NCBI GenBank assembly: GCA_001657295.1
Contig: LYSW01000029.1
Span: 3,778-60,196 of the forward strand
DNA: 56,419 nt
Source of the DNA: Oceanicaulis sp. BBD 1991-10
Lineage (GTDB): Bacteria; Pseudomonadota; Alphaproteobacteria; Caulobacterales; Maricaulaceae
Direction: 5' to 3'
Position numbers and translations under genes: made by a program. Each line of letters starts with the position of its first letter. Within the stretch, counting starts at the first letter, position 1. Below are positions 1 to 8,844 of this stretch, one piece after another. A model generated the notes under the pieces. That model saw nothing but the letters and a program-made list of their open reading frames with translations, did not search any database and was not told the DNA's origin.

Positions 1-193
1 CGCGCACCCGCTGCAGCTTTTTGACCTGCTGAGCGCTGGCGCGCACCTGCCCGTCCTCAAAAGAGAGATGCTTGGGTTCATAAACCCAGATCTCATGGCC
101 CCGGCTAAAGCATTCCAGCGCAATGTCGAAGGTGGAATCGCCATCGATATCGACATGGGCGATGGGATCCATCTGGAAAGCGATTTTGAGCAT
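1..193 (-). CDS. gshB: Glutathione synthetase, N-terminal part (cut by window edge)
   Basis: The reverse strand from the ATG at 191-193 gives 64 residues that match the start of bacterial glutathione synthetase: MLKIAFQMDPI, then an aspartate-rich HVDIDGDSTFDIALE stretch and an RGHEIWVYEP segment. GshB joins glycine to gamma-glutamylcysteine with ATP in the cytosol. The ATP-grasp catalytic domain lies beyond the left edge, so activity cannot be judged. The start codon is only 3 bp after the stop of the GFA-family gene on the same strand, so the two are probably co-transcribed. No strong Shine-Dalgarno is visible, which fits translational coupling. Confidence 0.9.
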   Translation of the reverse strand, partial: MLKIAFQMDPIAHVDIDGDSTFDIALECFSRGHEIWVYEPKHLSFEDGQVRASAQQVKKLQRVR

Positions 194-196
194 GGT

Positions 197-640
197 TTAA
201 GTCTGTCCCTTTGAGAGGAAGGCGCGAAGCTTTTCAAATTCCTGGGCTTCTGTGCTTTGGCTGGCGCCGTCGAACCGGTCCAGCCAGCAGGGCCGATGGT
301 CGACGAAGATTTCCTCACCGACTTTAAGCCCGGCTTGATCGTCGAGCAGCCCAAGCGCGACCGAACGCACCGGCCGGCCCTGCATTTTCCACCAGAGCGG
401 CGAGCCGCACGTGGCGCAGGAGGCGCGTTCGCCATGATCGCTCGCCCGATAGGTCGAAATCTGATCGGCGCCGGACACCTCAAGATCTTCAACCTCGACG
501 ACGAAAAGCGGCCCGCCCCCGGTCCAGCGCTGGCACTGGGTGCAATGGCAGACATGAATGTCGGACTTGGGCAGGCGCGCGCTCAGCGTGACCGCGCCGC
601 ACAGACACCGCCCCGTCCGCCGATCTGATGTCTCTGACAT
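197..640 (-). CDS. GFA-family (glutathione-dependent formaldehyde-activating enzyme-like) zinc protein
   Basis: A 147-residue protein of the GFA/CENP-V fold. The cysteine pattern of the family is intact: C12 and C14 in GRCLCGAV, C31, C33 and C36 in CHCTQC, and C75 and C78 in CATCGS. These bind structural and catalytic zinc. Gfa of Paracoccus speeds S-hydroxymethylglutathione formation, but most homologues have no proven substrate. The ATG at 640 is chosen because an AGGGTG sits a few bases upstream; a GTG at 649 is also in frame. It lies directly upstream of gshB with a 3-bp gap, which supports a glutathione-related role by context only. Confidence 0.85.
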   Translation of the reverse strand: MSETSDRRTGRCLCGAVTLSARLPKSDIHVCHCTQCQRWTGGGPLFVVEVEDLEVSGADQISTYRASDHGERASCATCGSPLWWKMQGRPVRSVALGLLDDQAGLKVGEEIFVDHRPCWLDRFDGASQSTEAQEFEKLRAFLSKGQT

Positions 641-746
641 GACGCGCACCCTGGTGAATCCGTCGAGAACGGGTCTAGGCGATTAGACGGCGAAGGGGAA
701 GACGGCGTCGTTGAGAGGCAACGCGTTCGCCGCTAGCTTTCGTCCT

Positions 747-2492
747 ATGCGTGCCCTTGCTCCCGCAATTCTCTTGATTTGCCTTCTCTCCGCTTGCGAA
801 ACGAGCGGAGACGTTGGCCAGCGACTCTATGAAGACGCGGCGGCGCGGGTCGCTACTGGCGACTGTCTAGCACGCGAGGCGCATGCCGAAATCGCGCACC
901 AAGCGCGCTTTTACGAAGTGGCGAACGAAATTCGACAACTAGACGAACCGCCGCTCTGCTCAGATCCGTTCTCAATGCGGATGGGCGATTTCACACTCAG
1001 CATCACCACATCGACAGGCCCGCTTTCCCACTCATGGATAAGGCGTGGACATGTCTGGTTGGAGAGCTGGTTTAGCCCCGCCGCTCACCGCGCTATGGAC
1101 CAAATCAACGCTCTGCCTCAAAGGTGTCGCCGCTTTATCTTTGAGCCCAATCCCCGCAGGCCGGAGCTGATCGATATTTATCTACAGCGCAGAGATGTAC
1201 GCACGATTCCAGCGCTACGAGCCGAGCGTGACCAGCTTACAGTGTGCGTTGAGGCGTTTAGCGACGCGATTAAATCGCATCGTGAAGCCGAAGAGCCCGA
1301 TTGGGTCCAATTCTGGTTCCGCGCCGCCATGATGCTGCCAAGCGGCTTGGCGGAGCCGATTGTCCGCGACGTGATCGCCCACGCCGAAGATGAGCAGATC
1401 AAGCGTGATCTCCACTATGGGCTAGCGTTCAGCCTTAGCGACCAGGTGGGACTTGCTGATTTGGACGCCTTAGCACGACTAGCCGCGGATGACTCGCTCA
1501 TCCATGCCACGCCGGAGTCCTTCCTCGCCATCGAAATGGCGGGATTGATCACGCTCGCCCGCGCGGCAGGGATGGATGTTCACCCCAGCTGGTCCGAGCC
1601 GCAACCGGGCCTCCAGCCAGACGATCAGTATAAGGACATACTTGAGGCATGGGTCAAAGGTGGCGCCTTTGAAACCGATGATGCGCCTGAACCCTTCCTT
1701 GCGGTCTCACAAGCCTGCGCCGCATCGACCGCACCACCGCACTTCGACCTCGATCGGGCGTTTGACCGCGCAGCATGGCGAGGGTGCCAGATAGCGCTTC
1801 ACCAGGTCGGTGTTGCGGCGGGCCTACCCACGGCAAGAGCTGAGCTTGTGACACACCTCATCGCGGACGCGGTTTTCACTTCAAAGGTTGATGAGGCGCT
1901 GCTCAGGTTGGCGGCCGATTTAACGCGGGATACGCTTGTCGCGCGCGCCGGTGACGCTCTTTCGGCGGCTTTTCCCACCGATGCTTATGGATGTCATCGC
2001 CCTTCAGAATTGCTGGAGACCGTCTGGGACGCGGCGCAGCCGGGTGAAACGTCGCAAATGTGCGCGCGGCTCGCAGAGGCCTCGCCGGATCCGCAAGACT
2101 TCGCATCGCTAAGTGCAGTCCTGCCCTTTGACGAGTGCGACGCGGAAGCCCTATCGGCCATGACGCCCAGGGGTTACCGCCCTGTGAAGTACGCCGCGCA
2201 GGCCGGGCGGCAGGACGCTTTTGACTGCTTCGCCGAGGCTGCAAGATTGCACGCTGATCCGTCACAGCCTAGGGCCGCAAGCAATGATCTGCTGATCCCA
2301 GTCTACGCCGGTGTTCGCTTGGGTTTCTTGGACATTCTCGACTGGGACTTGGCCGCTGGCAGCTACGCCTATCTGTATTCACCAATCACAACAGCGGCGG
2401 AGCGCGATTTCGCCCATCTCGACGGCTGGGCGAGTGGTCCGGATCCGTTTGAAGAGAGCCCGGCCGAAGCTGCGACGGAGATGGACGACTGA
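747..2492 (+). CDS. Putative lipoprotein of unknown function
   Basis: A 581-residue protein that I do not recognise. From the ATG at 747 it has a lipoprotein signal: MRALAPAILL followed by the lipobox LLSAC with C17 as the acylated residue. An upstream TTG at 711 is in frame but would push the signal inward. The mature part is rich in acidic, Ala and Leu residues, has around ten scattered cysteines, and looks alpha-helical with no membrane segment or catalytic motif that I can see. Codon use includes CTA, CGA and ACT-type codons that neighbouring genes avoid, so it may have been acquired recently. It stands alone between the gshB operon and ffh. Confidence 0.7.
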   Translation: MRALAPAILLICLLSACETSGDVGQRLYEDAAARVATGDCLAREAHAEIAHQARFYEVANEIRQLDEPPLCSDPFSMRMGDFTLSITTSTGPLSHSWIRRGHVWLESWFSPAAHRAMDQINALPQRCRRFIFEPNPRRPELIDIYLQRRDVRTIPALRAERDQLTVCVEAFSDAIKSHREAEEPDWVQFWFRAAMMLPSGLAEPIVRDVIAHAEDEQIKRDLHYGLAFSLSDQVGLADLDALARLAADDSLIHATPESFLAIEMAGLITLARAAGMDVHPSWSEPQPGLQPDDQYKDILEAWVKGGAFETDDAPEPFLAVSQACAASTAPPHFDLDRAFDRAAWRGCQIALHQVGVAAGLPTARAELVTHLIADAVFTSKVDEALLRLAADLTRDTLVARAGDALSAAFPTDAYGCHRPSELLETVWDAAQPGETSQMCARLAEASPDPQDFASLSAVLPFDECDAEALSAMTPRGYRPVKYAAQAGRQDAFDCFAEAARLHADPSQPRAASNDLLIPVYAGVRLGFLDILDWDLAAGSYAYLYSPITTAAERDFAHLDGWASGPDPFEESPAEAATEMDD

Positions 2493-2600
2493 GCCATTGT
2501 TAGCAAACCGGGCGCTTTGCCTTGACTCTCCCCCCTCCCCCCACTAATCACCCACGCTTCTGCGCAAGCGTCTGACCGCTTGCCTTACCGGCACACGGCG

Positions 2601-2618
2601 TCCTGACGAAAGTCAGGA
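2601..2618. repeat. Hairpin with GAAA tetraloop
   Basis: Seven-base stem TCCTGAC/GTCAGGA closing a GAAA loop (2608-2611). GNRA loops are very stable in RNA. The surrounding text resembles dispersed extragenic repeats of alphaproteobacteria. Confidence 0.5.
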
Positions 2619-2644
2619 TCACACGCCCGGAGGCTGGCGAGGTC

Positions 2645-2674
2645 CCCCGCTCGACGAAGGCTCGTCCAGCGGGG
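2645..2674. repeat. Long imperfect palindrome
   Basis: CCCCGCT (2645-2651) pairs with AGCGGGG (2668-2674), and an inner GACGA/TCGTC stem continues it. There is no T-run on either side, so it looks like a repeat element rather than a terminator. Confidence 0.5.
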
Positions 2675-2690
2675 CGGTTGCGGCGTGCGC

Positions 2691-2731
2691 GTCCTTCGAG
2701 ACGGCCCTTCGGGCCTCCTCAGGATGAGGGA
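2691..2731. repeat. Dispersed extragenic repeat (REP-like)
   Basis: This stretch contains GTCCTTCGAGACGGCC, a GGCCC/GGGCC stem with a TTC loop (2703-2715) and a following CTCAGGATGAGG. I recognise this motif as a common extragenic repeat in alphaproteobacterial genomes, usually seen as CCTCATCCTGAGGAG in the other orientation. Only one copy is in the window, so the repeat status rests on recognition and not on internal duplication. Confidence 0.55.
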
Positions 2732-2806
2732 CGCAAGCGCGGTTGAAGGAAGACCAGACCACCCTCACCTAATCGGTGAGACGAGAAGCAGATGTAAGCA
2801 GGGCTC

Positions 2807-4342
2807 ATGTTCGACAGTTTAAGCGAACGCCTGACAGGCATATTCGACACCCTCACCGGGCGCGGCGCGCTGGGCGAGAAGGATGTCGATGCGGCCCTGC
2901 GCGAGATTCGCGTGGCGCTGCTGGAGGCCGATGTCGCCCTGCCGGCGGTGAAGGATTTCACCGCCAAGGTGCGCGAACGCGCGGTGGGCGAAGAGGTCAT
3001 CCGCTCGGTTTCGCCCGGCCAGCAAGTCATCAAGATCGTCCATGACGCCCTGGTGGAGCTGCTGGGCGGGGACGGCGAGCCGGAGGGCCTGTCCCTGGTG
3101 GGCGAGCCGCCCGTCGCCATTTTGATGGCCGGCCTTCAGGGCTCGGGTAAGACAACCACCACCGCCAAGCTGGCCAAGCGCATCACCGAGCGCGACAAGA
3201 AGAAAGTCCTCGTCGCCTCGCTCGACACCCGCCGCCCCGCCGCCATGGAGCAGCTGGCGCAGATGGCGGAGAAAGCGGGCGTGGACTGCCTGCCCATCGT
3301 GGCGGGTCAAAGCGCGGTCGACATCGCCAAGCGCGCCATGAGCGCGGCCCGGCTTCAGGGCTATGACGTAGTGTTGCTCGACACCGCCGGCCGCACCTCG
3401 ATCGATGAAGAGATGATGGGCGAAGCGGCCAAGATCGCCGAGATCGCCCGGCCCCGCGAGACGCTTCTGGTCGCCGACGCCCTGACCGGCCAGGACGCGG
3501 TGGAGACCGCCAAGCGCTTCAACGAACGCCTGCCGCTGACCGGCCTGGTCTTGACCCGGATGGACGGCGATGCGCGCGGCGGCGCGGCGCTGTCCATGCG
3601 CTGGGTCACCGGCCTGCCGATCAAATTTCTCGGCGTGTCGGAAAAAGTCGACGGGCTGGACGCCTTCGAGGCCAAGCGCCTGGCCGGCCGCATTCTGGGC
3701 CGCGGCGACATCGTTTCCCTGGTGGAGAAGGCCGCGGCCGAGGTCGACGAAGAAAAGGCCGCCAAGCTCGCCAGGAAGATGGCGAAGGGCAAGTTCGACC
3801 TGGAAGACCTGGCCGAGCAGCTGCGCCAGCTTCAGAAAATGGGCGGGCTAGGCTCTTTGATGGGCTTTTTGCCGGGCATGAACAAACAGGCCAAGCAGCA
3901 AATGGCCGCCGCCGGCATGGACGACAAGATGCTCAAGCGCCAGGAGGCGATCATCCTGTCGATGACGCGCCAGGAGCGCGCCAAGCCGGACATCCTCAAA
4001 GCCAGCCGCAAGCGCCGCATCGCCGCAGGCGCCGGCGTGGACGTGCCGGAGGTGAACCGGCTTTTGAAAATGCACCGCCAGATGGCGGACATGATGAAGA
4101 AGATGGGCAAGAAAGGCGGCAAAGGCGGCTTCCCGGGCATGCCCGGCATGCCGGGCGGCGCAATGCCCCCGGGCGCCATGCCGCCGGGCCTGGATCAGGC
4201 CGCGTCCGATCTTCTCAAAGGAAACGCGCCGAGCGGCGCGAACCTGCCAGGCCTGCCGGGCGCTGGCGGGTCAACCGGGCTGCCAGGACTTGGCGGCCCC
4301 GGAGGCCAACCCGGCCTGCCCGGCGGCAAATCCAAGAAATGA
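2807..4342 (+). CDS. ffh: Signal recognition particle protein Ffh (SRP54)
   Basis: A 511-residue GTPase that binds signal sequences emerging from the ribosome and, with the 4.5S RNA, delivers them to FtsY at the membrane. Visible in order: the N domain ([18 protein letters not shown]), the G1 loop [15 protein letters not shown] near residue 108, DTRRPAA, the DTAGR G3 motif, [10 protein letters not shown], then the M domain from about residue 320 with [10 protein letters not shown] and the signal-binding methionines. The tail after about 430 is very rich in Gly, Pro and Met, longer than in E. coli (453 residues). rpsP follows after 28 bp, the usual order. Confidence 0.97.
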   Translation: MFDSLSERLTGIFDTLTGRGALGEKDVDAALREIRVALLEADVALPAVKDFTAKVRERAVGEEVIRSVSPGQQVIKIVHDALVELLGGDGEPEGLSLVGEPPVAILMAGLQGSGKTTTTAKLAKRITERDKKKVLVASLDTRRPAAMEQLAQMAEKAGVDCLPIVAGQSAVDIAKRAMSAARLQGYDVVLLDTAGRTSIDEEMMGEAAKIAEIARPRETLLVADALTGQDAVETAKRFNERLPLTGLVLTRMDGDARGGAALSMRWVTGLPIKFLGVSEKVDGLDAFEAKRLAGRILGRGDIVSLVEKAAAEVDEEKAAKLARKMAKGKFDLEDLAEQLRQLQKMGGLGSLMGFLPGMNKQAKQQMAAAGMDDKMLKRQEAIILSMTRQERAKPDILKASRKRRIAAGAGVDVPEVNRLLKMHRQMADMMKKMGKKGGKGGFPGMPGMPGGAMPPGAMPPGLDQAASDLLKGNAPSGANLPGLPGAGGSTGLPGLGGPGGQPGLPGGKSKK

Positions 4343-4370
4343 CGCCAAGAGAATTGACGAAGGAAAACCC

Positions 4371-4865
4371 ATGTCTGTGAAAATCCGTCTCGCCCGTGGC
4401 GGCGCGAAAAAACGTCCCTACTACCGCATCGTCGTGGCCGACAGCCGCATGCCGCGCGATGGCCGCTTCATCGAGAAGATCGGCGCCTATAATCCGATGC
4501 TGCCCAAAGACCATGAGCAGCGCGTCGTCATCGACGTCGAGCGCGCCGCTGAATGGATCAAGAAGGGCGCCAAGCCGTCCGACCGCGTCGCCCGCTTCCT
4601 GAGCGCCGCCGGCGCCTATGAGTGGGAGCACGGCGACAACCCCAAGAAGGGCGAGCCGGGCGAAAAGGCCAAGGAACGCGCCGAAGAGAAGGCGGAGAAA
4701 GAAGCCGCCAAGAAGGCCGCTGAAGAAGAAGCCGCCGCCGAAGCCGCCGCTGCGAAAGAAGCGCCGGCTGAAGAAGCCCCGGCTGAAGAGACCGCCGCTG
4801 AAGCGCCGGCCGCGGAGGCCGAAGCCCCCGCTGAAGCCGCTGCTGAGGAAGAAAAGTCCGAGTAA
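4371..4865 (+). CDS. rpsP: 30S ribosomal protein S16
   Basis: A 164-residue S16, a component of the small ribosomal subunit. The first 80 or so residues are canonical: [20 protein letters not shown], then [19 protein letters not shown] and a [16 protein letters not shown] segment. After about residue 88 the chain becomes an Ala/Glu/Lys low-complexity tail, longer than is usual even for alphaproteobacterial S16. The start at 4371 follows the purine-rich GAAGGAAAACCC; an ORF opening upstream at 4290 overlaps ffh and is not credible. A strong terminator lies 25 bp after the stop, and rimM, trmD and rplS, which often follow, are absent here. Confidence 0.97.
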   Translation: MSVKIRLARGGAKKRPYYRIVVADSRMPRDGRFIEKIGAYNPMLPKDHEQRVVIDVERAAEWIKKGAKPSDRVARFLSAAGAYEWEHGDNPKKGEPGEKAKERAEEKAEKEAAKKAAEEEAAAEAAAAKEAPAEEAPAEETAAEAPAAEAEAPAEAAAEEEKSE

Positions 4866-4890
4866 TCGGCGTCTTCGACGTCTCGATGAG

Positions 4891-4920
4891 AAAGGCCGGG
4901 CGCGACGCCCGGCCTTTTTT
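4891..4920 (+). terminator. Rho-independent terminator after rpsP
   Basis: AAAGGCCGGGCG (4891-4902), loop CGA, then the perfect complement CGCCCGGCCTTT running into a six-T tract. This should end the ffh-rpsP transcript. Confidence 0.92.
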
Positions 4921-4953
4921 GTAAGCTAGCGCCTGCGGGCGGATCGGACCTCC

Positions 4954-6753
4954 ATGACCTTGCCTGACACCCTCGCCCCGGCCCTCTCAGAGGCGCTTTC
5001 CGACAAGGGCTATAGCGCCCTCACCGATGTGCAGAGCGCGGTGCTGGGCGCTGAAGCCGCCGGCCGCGACCTGCTGGTCTCAGCCCAGACCGGATCGGGC
5101 AAGACGGTCGCCTTCGGCCTGGCCATGGCGCCGGAACTGCTCGGCGAGGCCGACGGTCTGCCCCATGCCGGCGCGCCCATGGCGCTGGTGATCGCCCCGA
5201 CGCGTGAGCTGGCCCTGCAAGTGCAGCGCGAGCTGGGCTGGCTGTATGCTCAGGCCGGCGGGCGGCTCGCCTCCTGCGTCGGCGGCATGGACGCCCGCAC
5301 CGAACGCCGCGCGCTGCAACGCGGCGCGCATATCGTCGTCGGCACGCCGGGACGCTTGCGCGATCATATCGAGCGCGGCGCGCTGGACCTGTCTGAATTG
5401 CGGGTCGCGGTGCTCGACGAAGCCGACGAGATGCTCGATTTCGGCTTCCGCGAAGATCTGGAGTTCATCCTCGACGCCGCGCCGGCCGACCGGCGCACCC
5501 TGCTGTTCTCCGCGACGGTCTCCAAACCCATCGCCGAGCTGGCGCAGCGCTATCAGCGCGACGCGCTGCGCCTGTCGACTTTGGCCGCGACCGGTCAGCA
5601 CGCCGACATCACCTATCTCGCGCACACCGTCGCCGGCCATGAGCGCGAGAACGCCGTCATCAATGTGCTGCGCTTTCATGATGCGCCGCGCGCCCTGGTG
5701 TTCTGCGCCACCCGGGAGGCGGTGAACCGGCTCGCCGCCCGCTTGCATAATCGCGGCTTTAAGGCGGTCGCCCTGTCGGGTGAATTGACTCAGGCTGAAC
5801 GCACCAAGGCCCTGCAGGCCTTGCGCGACGGCCGGGCCAGCGTCTGCGTCGCCACGGACGTCGCGGCGCGCGGGATCGACCTGCCGGGGCTGGATCTGGT
5901 GGTCCACGCTGAACCGCCCACCAATGCGGAAAGCCTGCTGCACCGCTCCGGGCGCACGGGCCGCGCCGGCGCAAAGGGCGTCAGCGTGCTGATCACCGCC
6001 CCGTCGCGCAAAGGCCGGGTCATCAGCCTGTTGCGGAGCGCCAAGATCGACGCGGACTGGATCGATGCGCCAGGCGCGGACGCGGTGCGCGACAAGGACC
6101 GCGAACGGCTGGCCGACCATCCGGCCTTGTCGGTCGAGCCCGATCCCGACCAGCTGGCGGAAGCCCGCGCGCTTTTGGAACGCTTCGGTCCGGAACGCCT
6201 GGCCGCAGCCTTCCTGGCGGAACTCCAACATCGCCTGCCGGCCCCCGAGGAGCTCAGCCCGACGCCGAAAGACCGCCCCGGCGACAAGCGCGCGAAGACA
6301 GAGCGCGCGCCGCGCCGCGACCGATCCGACTTTGATGATGGCGGCTGGTTCGAGGTCAATCTGGGCCGGAAGCAAAGAGCAGAGCCGCGCTGGCTGGTGC
6401 CCATGCTGTGCCGCATCGGCCAGGTCACCGGCGGGGATATCGGCGCCATCCGCATCGAGGACACGCGCACGCGCTTTCAGATCGCCAGCGATAAGCGCGA
6501 CGCGTTTGTGACCGCCCTTAAAGCGCCCAGAGGCGAACGGGACGCCAATGTCCAGGTGGTGGAGGCCGGCCAGCCTTTCAGCGGGGCGCAGGACACGCCC
6601 TCCCGTCCGCCGCGCAAAAAGCCTGGGGCAAAACCGCCGGCGAAATCCAAGCCCGCCCAGGGCGGCGAGCGCGGCTCCAAAACCCGACGCGAGAAAAGCG
6701 AGAAGGGCCGCCCGGATCAGCCACGGCTCAAACGGAAGAAACGGAAAACCTGA
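4954..6753 (+). CDS. DEAD-box ATP-dependent RNA helicase with DbpA-type RNA-binding domain
   Basis: A 599-residue helicase. Motifs in order: Q motif region LTDVQSAVL (about 24), motif I AQTGSGKT (44-51), Ia PTRELAL (82-88), TPGRLRDH (131-138), II DEAD (155-158), III SAT (186-188), then ARGIDLPGLDLVVHAEPP and VI HRSGRTGRAG near 331. Residues of about 450-540, from GGWFEVNLGRKQ, look like the DbpA C-terminal RNA-binding fold that targets 23S rRNA helix 92 in E. coli. A Lys/Arg-rich tail follows. A role in 50S subunit assembly is likely, but the exact paralogue (DbpA, DeaD or CshA-like) cannot be fixed by eye. It starts 33 bp after the rpsP terminator, so it needs its own promoter. Confidence 0.93.
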   Translation: MTLPDTLAPALSEALSDKGYSALTDVQSAVLGAEAAGRDLLVSAQTGSGKTVAFGLAMAPELLGEADGLPHAGAPMALVIAPTRELALQVQRELGWLYAQAGGRLASCVGGMDARTERRALQRGAHIVVGTPGRLRDHIERGALDLSELRVAVLDEADEMLDFGFREDLEFILDAAPADRRTLLFSATVSKPIAELAQRYQRDALRLSTLAATGQHADITYLAHTVAGHERENAVINVLRFHDAPRALVFCATREAVNRLAARLHNRGFKAVALSGELTQAERTKALQALRDGRASVCVATDVAARGIDLPGLDLVVHAEPPTNAESLLHRSGRTGRAGAKGVSVLITAPSRKGRVISLLRSAKIDADWIDAPGADAVRDKDRERLADHPALSVEPDPDQLAEARALLERFGPERLAAAFLAELQHRLPAPEELSPTPKDRPGDKRAKTERAPRRDRSDFDDGGWFEVNLGRKQRAEPRWLVPMLCRIGQVTGGDIGAIRIEDTRTRFQIASDKRDAFVTALKAPRGERDANVQVVEAGQPFSGAQDTPSRPPRKKPGAKPPAKSKPAQGGERGSKTRREKSEKGRPDQPRLKRKKRKT

Positions 6754-6789
6754 CCGCCGTCAGGGCCCCGCAGATCCGGACCGCCCATG

Positions 6790-6810
6790 CCGGTCGGCCT
6801 GACCGGTCTT
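6790..6810 (+). terminator. Possible weak terminator between convergent genes
   Basis: CCGGTC (6790-6795), loop GGCCT, GACCGG (6801-6806), then TCTT. The T-run is short. It lies between the converging helicase and thrS genes, where a terminator is expected. Confidence 0.35.
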
Positions 6811-6861
6811 AGCAGGGGCGGCCCGGACAAGCCGGGGGACGACAAAGGCAGGACAAAGGCC

Positions 6862-8724
6862 TTAAGCCGCGCCTTTTGAGCTTTCCGCTTCGGCCGGCTG
6901 GTCGGTGCGGGTGCGTTGCTCGATGGCGATGCGCTCGATTAACGCTTCAACGCTCATCGTGCCCAGATCGCCATGATCACGGTGACGCACCGCGACTTCG
7001 CCCGCTTCCGCCTCCGCATCGCCGACCACCAGCATGTAAGGGATCTGGCGGTTTTGCGCGTTGCGGATTTTCTTCTGCATGCGATCAGACGCCAGATCGG
7101 CCTCGGCGCGAATACCGGTGTTCACCGTGGCGACGTCGGAGAAGTAGAGCTGGTCCTTGACCTTTTTGGCGTAATCCTCGTGACGATCCGCGATCGGGAT
7201 CACCATGGCCTGCACGGGCGCGAGCCAGGTCGGGAATTTGCCGGCAAAATGCTCAATCAAAAAGGCGACGAAGCGCTCATGACTGCCCAGCGGCGCGCGG
7301 TGCAGCACATAGACATGCTGCTTGGAGCCGTCGTCCGCCGTGTAGACCAGGTTGAAGCGCTTGGCCGCGATGAAGTCGAGCTGATTGGTGGAGATGGCGT
7401 ATTCCGTACCGACCACCGACTTGACCATGAAGTCGACCTTCGGCCCGTAAAAGGCGGCTTCGCCCTCTACCTCGGTATAGGGATAGCCGGACTCATCCAT
7501 CGCCGCTTTGAGGATCGACATGGCTTCGCGCCAGCCGTCGGCGTCGTCGACATATTTGTCCAGATTATCCATGTCCGGCAGGGACAGGCGCATCCAGAAA
7601 TCTTCAATGCCGAACAGGCGATAATAATCGGCATGCATATGCATCACCGAGACGAACTCGTCCTTGGCCTGATCCTTCCGGCAATAGATATGCCCGTCAT
7701 TCTGGCAAAAGCCGCGCACCCGCATCAGCCCGGACAGACCACCCGAGGCTTCATACCGGTAGACCTGGCCGTACTCGGTCAGCCGCACCGGCAGATCGCG
7801 GTAGGAATACTGCGCCTGGGCGTAGACCATGTGGTGGTGCGGGCAGTTCATCGGCCGCAGATAGAAGTCCTGATCATCAATCTTGATCGGCGCGTACATG
7901 TCTTCGGCGTAATAGGGCAGATGGCCGGAGCAATGATAAAGCTCGCCCTTGGTGATATGCGGCGTGAACACCCGCTTATAGCCGGCCCGATGCTCGGTGA
8001 CTCGGGCGAGATGTTCCAGCTCGTCGCGCAACACCGCGCCATTGGGCAGCCAGAGCGGCAGGCCCGCGCCCACCTCTTCGGATAAGGCGTAAAGCCCCAG
8101 CTCCTTGCCGATTTTGCGGTGATCGCGCTTGGCCTGTTCTTCCAGGCGGTGGATTTCCGCGTCCAGCTCTTCCTTGGTCTCGAAAGCCAGCGCGTGGATG
8201 CGCTGAAGCTGGGCGTTTTTCGCATCGCCGCGCCAATAGGCGCCGGCGATGGAGCGCAGCTTGAAATGGCCCACCTGGCCGGAATGGTCGACATGGGGGC
8301 CGCGGCACAGATCGACGAAGTCGCCGGTGCGGTAAAAGCTGATCGTGGTCTCGCCGTCGCCGACGACCGCTTCATCGCCGGTCTCCTTGGCGATCGCCGT
8401 GGAGCCCTTGTCGCGCAGCAATTCGAGGAGCTCGACTTTGAAGTCCTGCCCCTCTTTTTTCATGTATTCGATGGCTTCGTCTGCGCTGACCTCCTCACGC
8501 TCGAATTTATGCTTCTTCTTGCGAAGCTCTTTCATGCGCTTTTCGATTTTGGGCAGGTCTTCCACCGTGATCGGCTCATCGAGCGCGATGTCGTAGAAGA
8601 ATCCAGTCTCGGTCGCCGGTCCCACCCCAAAGCGCGCGGTCGGATATAAATCCTTGATCGCGGCGGCCATCAGGTGCGCGGCCGAGTGGCGGCGCGTCTC
8701 TACGGGAAAAGCGTCTTGCGACAT
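6862..8724 (-). CDS. thrS: Threonyl-tRNA synthetase lacking the N-terminal TGS domain
   Basis: A 620-residue class II synthetase that charges tRNA-Thr. From the ATG at 8724 it opens MSQDAFPVETRRHSAAHLM, so the HxxxH-type editing domain (HSAAHL) begins at about residue 13. The TGS domain of about 60 residues seen in E. coli ThrRS is absent. Catalytic features are intact: RPMNCPHHH (zinc-binding Cys), NDGHIYC (zinc-binding His), HRAPLGSHERF (third zinc ligand), and a C-terminal anticodon-binding domain with VIPIADRHEDYA. An in-frame ATG at 8790 adds only 22 residues unlike TGS. The gap to the upstream crbR gene is 120 bp, too short for TGS in any frame. Confidence 0.95.
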   Translation of the reverse strand: MSQDAFPVETRRHSAAHLMAAAIKDLYPTARFGVGPATETGFFYDIALDEPITVEDLPKIEKRMKELRKKKHKFEREEVSADEAIEYMKKEGQDFKVELLELLRDKGSTAIAKETGDEAVVGDGETTISFYRTGDFVDLCRGPHVDHSGQVGHFKLRSIAGAYWRGDAKNAQLQRIHALAFETKEELDAEIHRLEEQAKRDHRKIGKELGLYALSEEVGAGLPLWLPNGAVLRDELEHLARVTEHRAGYKRVFTPHITKGELYHCSGHLPYYAEDMYAPIKIDDQDFYLRPMNCPHHHMVYAQAQYSYRDLPVRLTEYGQVYRYEASGGLSGLMRVRGFCQNDGHIYCRKDQAKDEFVSVMHMHADYYRLFGIEDFWMRLSLPDMDNLDKYVDDADGWREAMSILKAAMDESGYPYTEVEGEAAFYGPKVDFMVKSVVGTEYAISTNQLDFIAAKRFNLVYTADDGSKQHVYVLHRAPLGSHERFVAFLIEHFAGKFPTWLAPVQAMVIPIADRHEDYAKKVKDQLYFSDVATVNTGIRAEADLASDRMQKKIRNAQNRQIPYMLVVGDAEAEAGEVAVRHRDHGDLGTMSVEALIERIAIEQRTRTDQPAEAESSKGAA

Positions 8725-8844
8725 GACTGGGTTCGTTTTCTTGACTTGATGTGAATCCAACACCCCGCCGCCCTTATGGCGACGCAGCATTTTTGAGATT
8801 TAAGGAGTTGTCCGCCGCCTGTCCACGCGGTCCGGGCGAAAGCC

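Larger units (their letters stand above)
2493..2806. other. Gene-free spacer (314 bp) with repeat-type palindromes
   Basis: No coding signal is visible between the lipoprotein gene and ffh. The spacer holds at least three hairpin-forming palindromes, annotated separately, that look like copies of dispersed extragenic repeats. A promoter for ffh should lie near its 3' end, but no convincing -35/-10 pair is obvious. No strong Shine-Dalgarno precedes the ffh ATG either; the nearest purine run is around 2790-2800. Confidence 0.6.

Noticed and set aside
8725-8844. TGS domain of thrS lost by a wrong start or frameshift
   Set aside because: Only 120 bp separate thrS from crbR, fewer than the 180 or so needed, and none of the frames reads like TGS.
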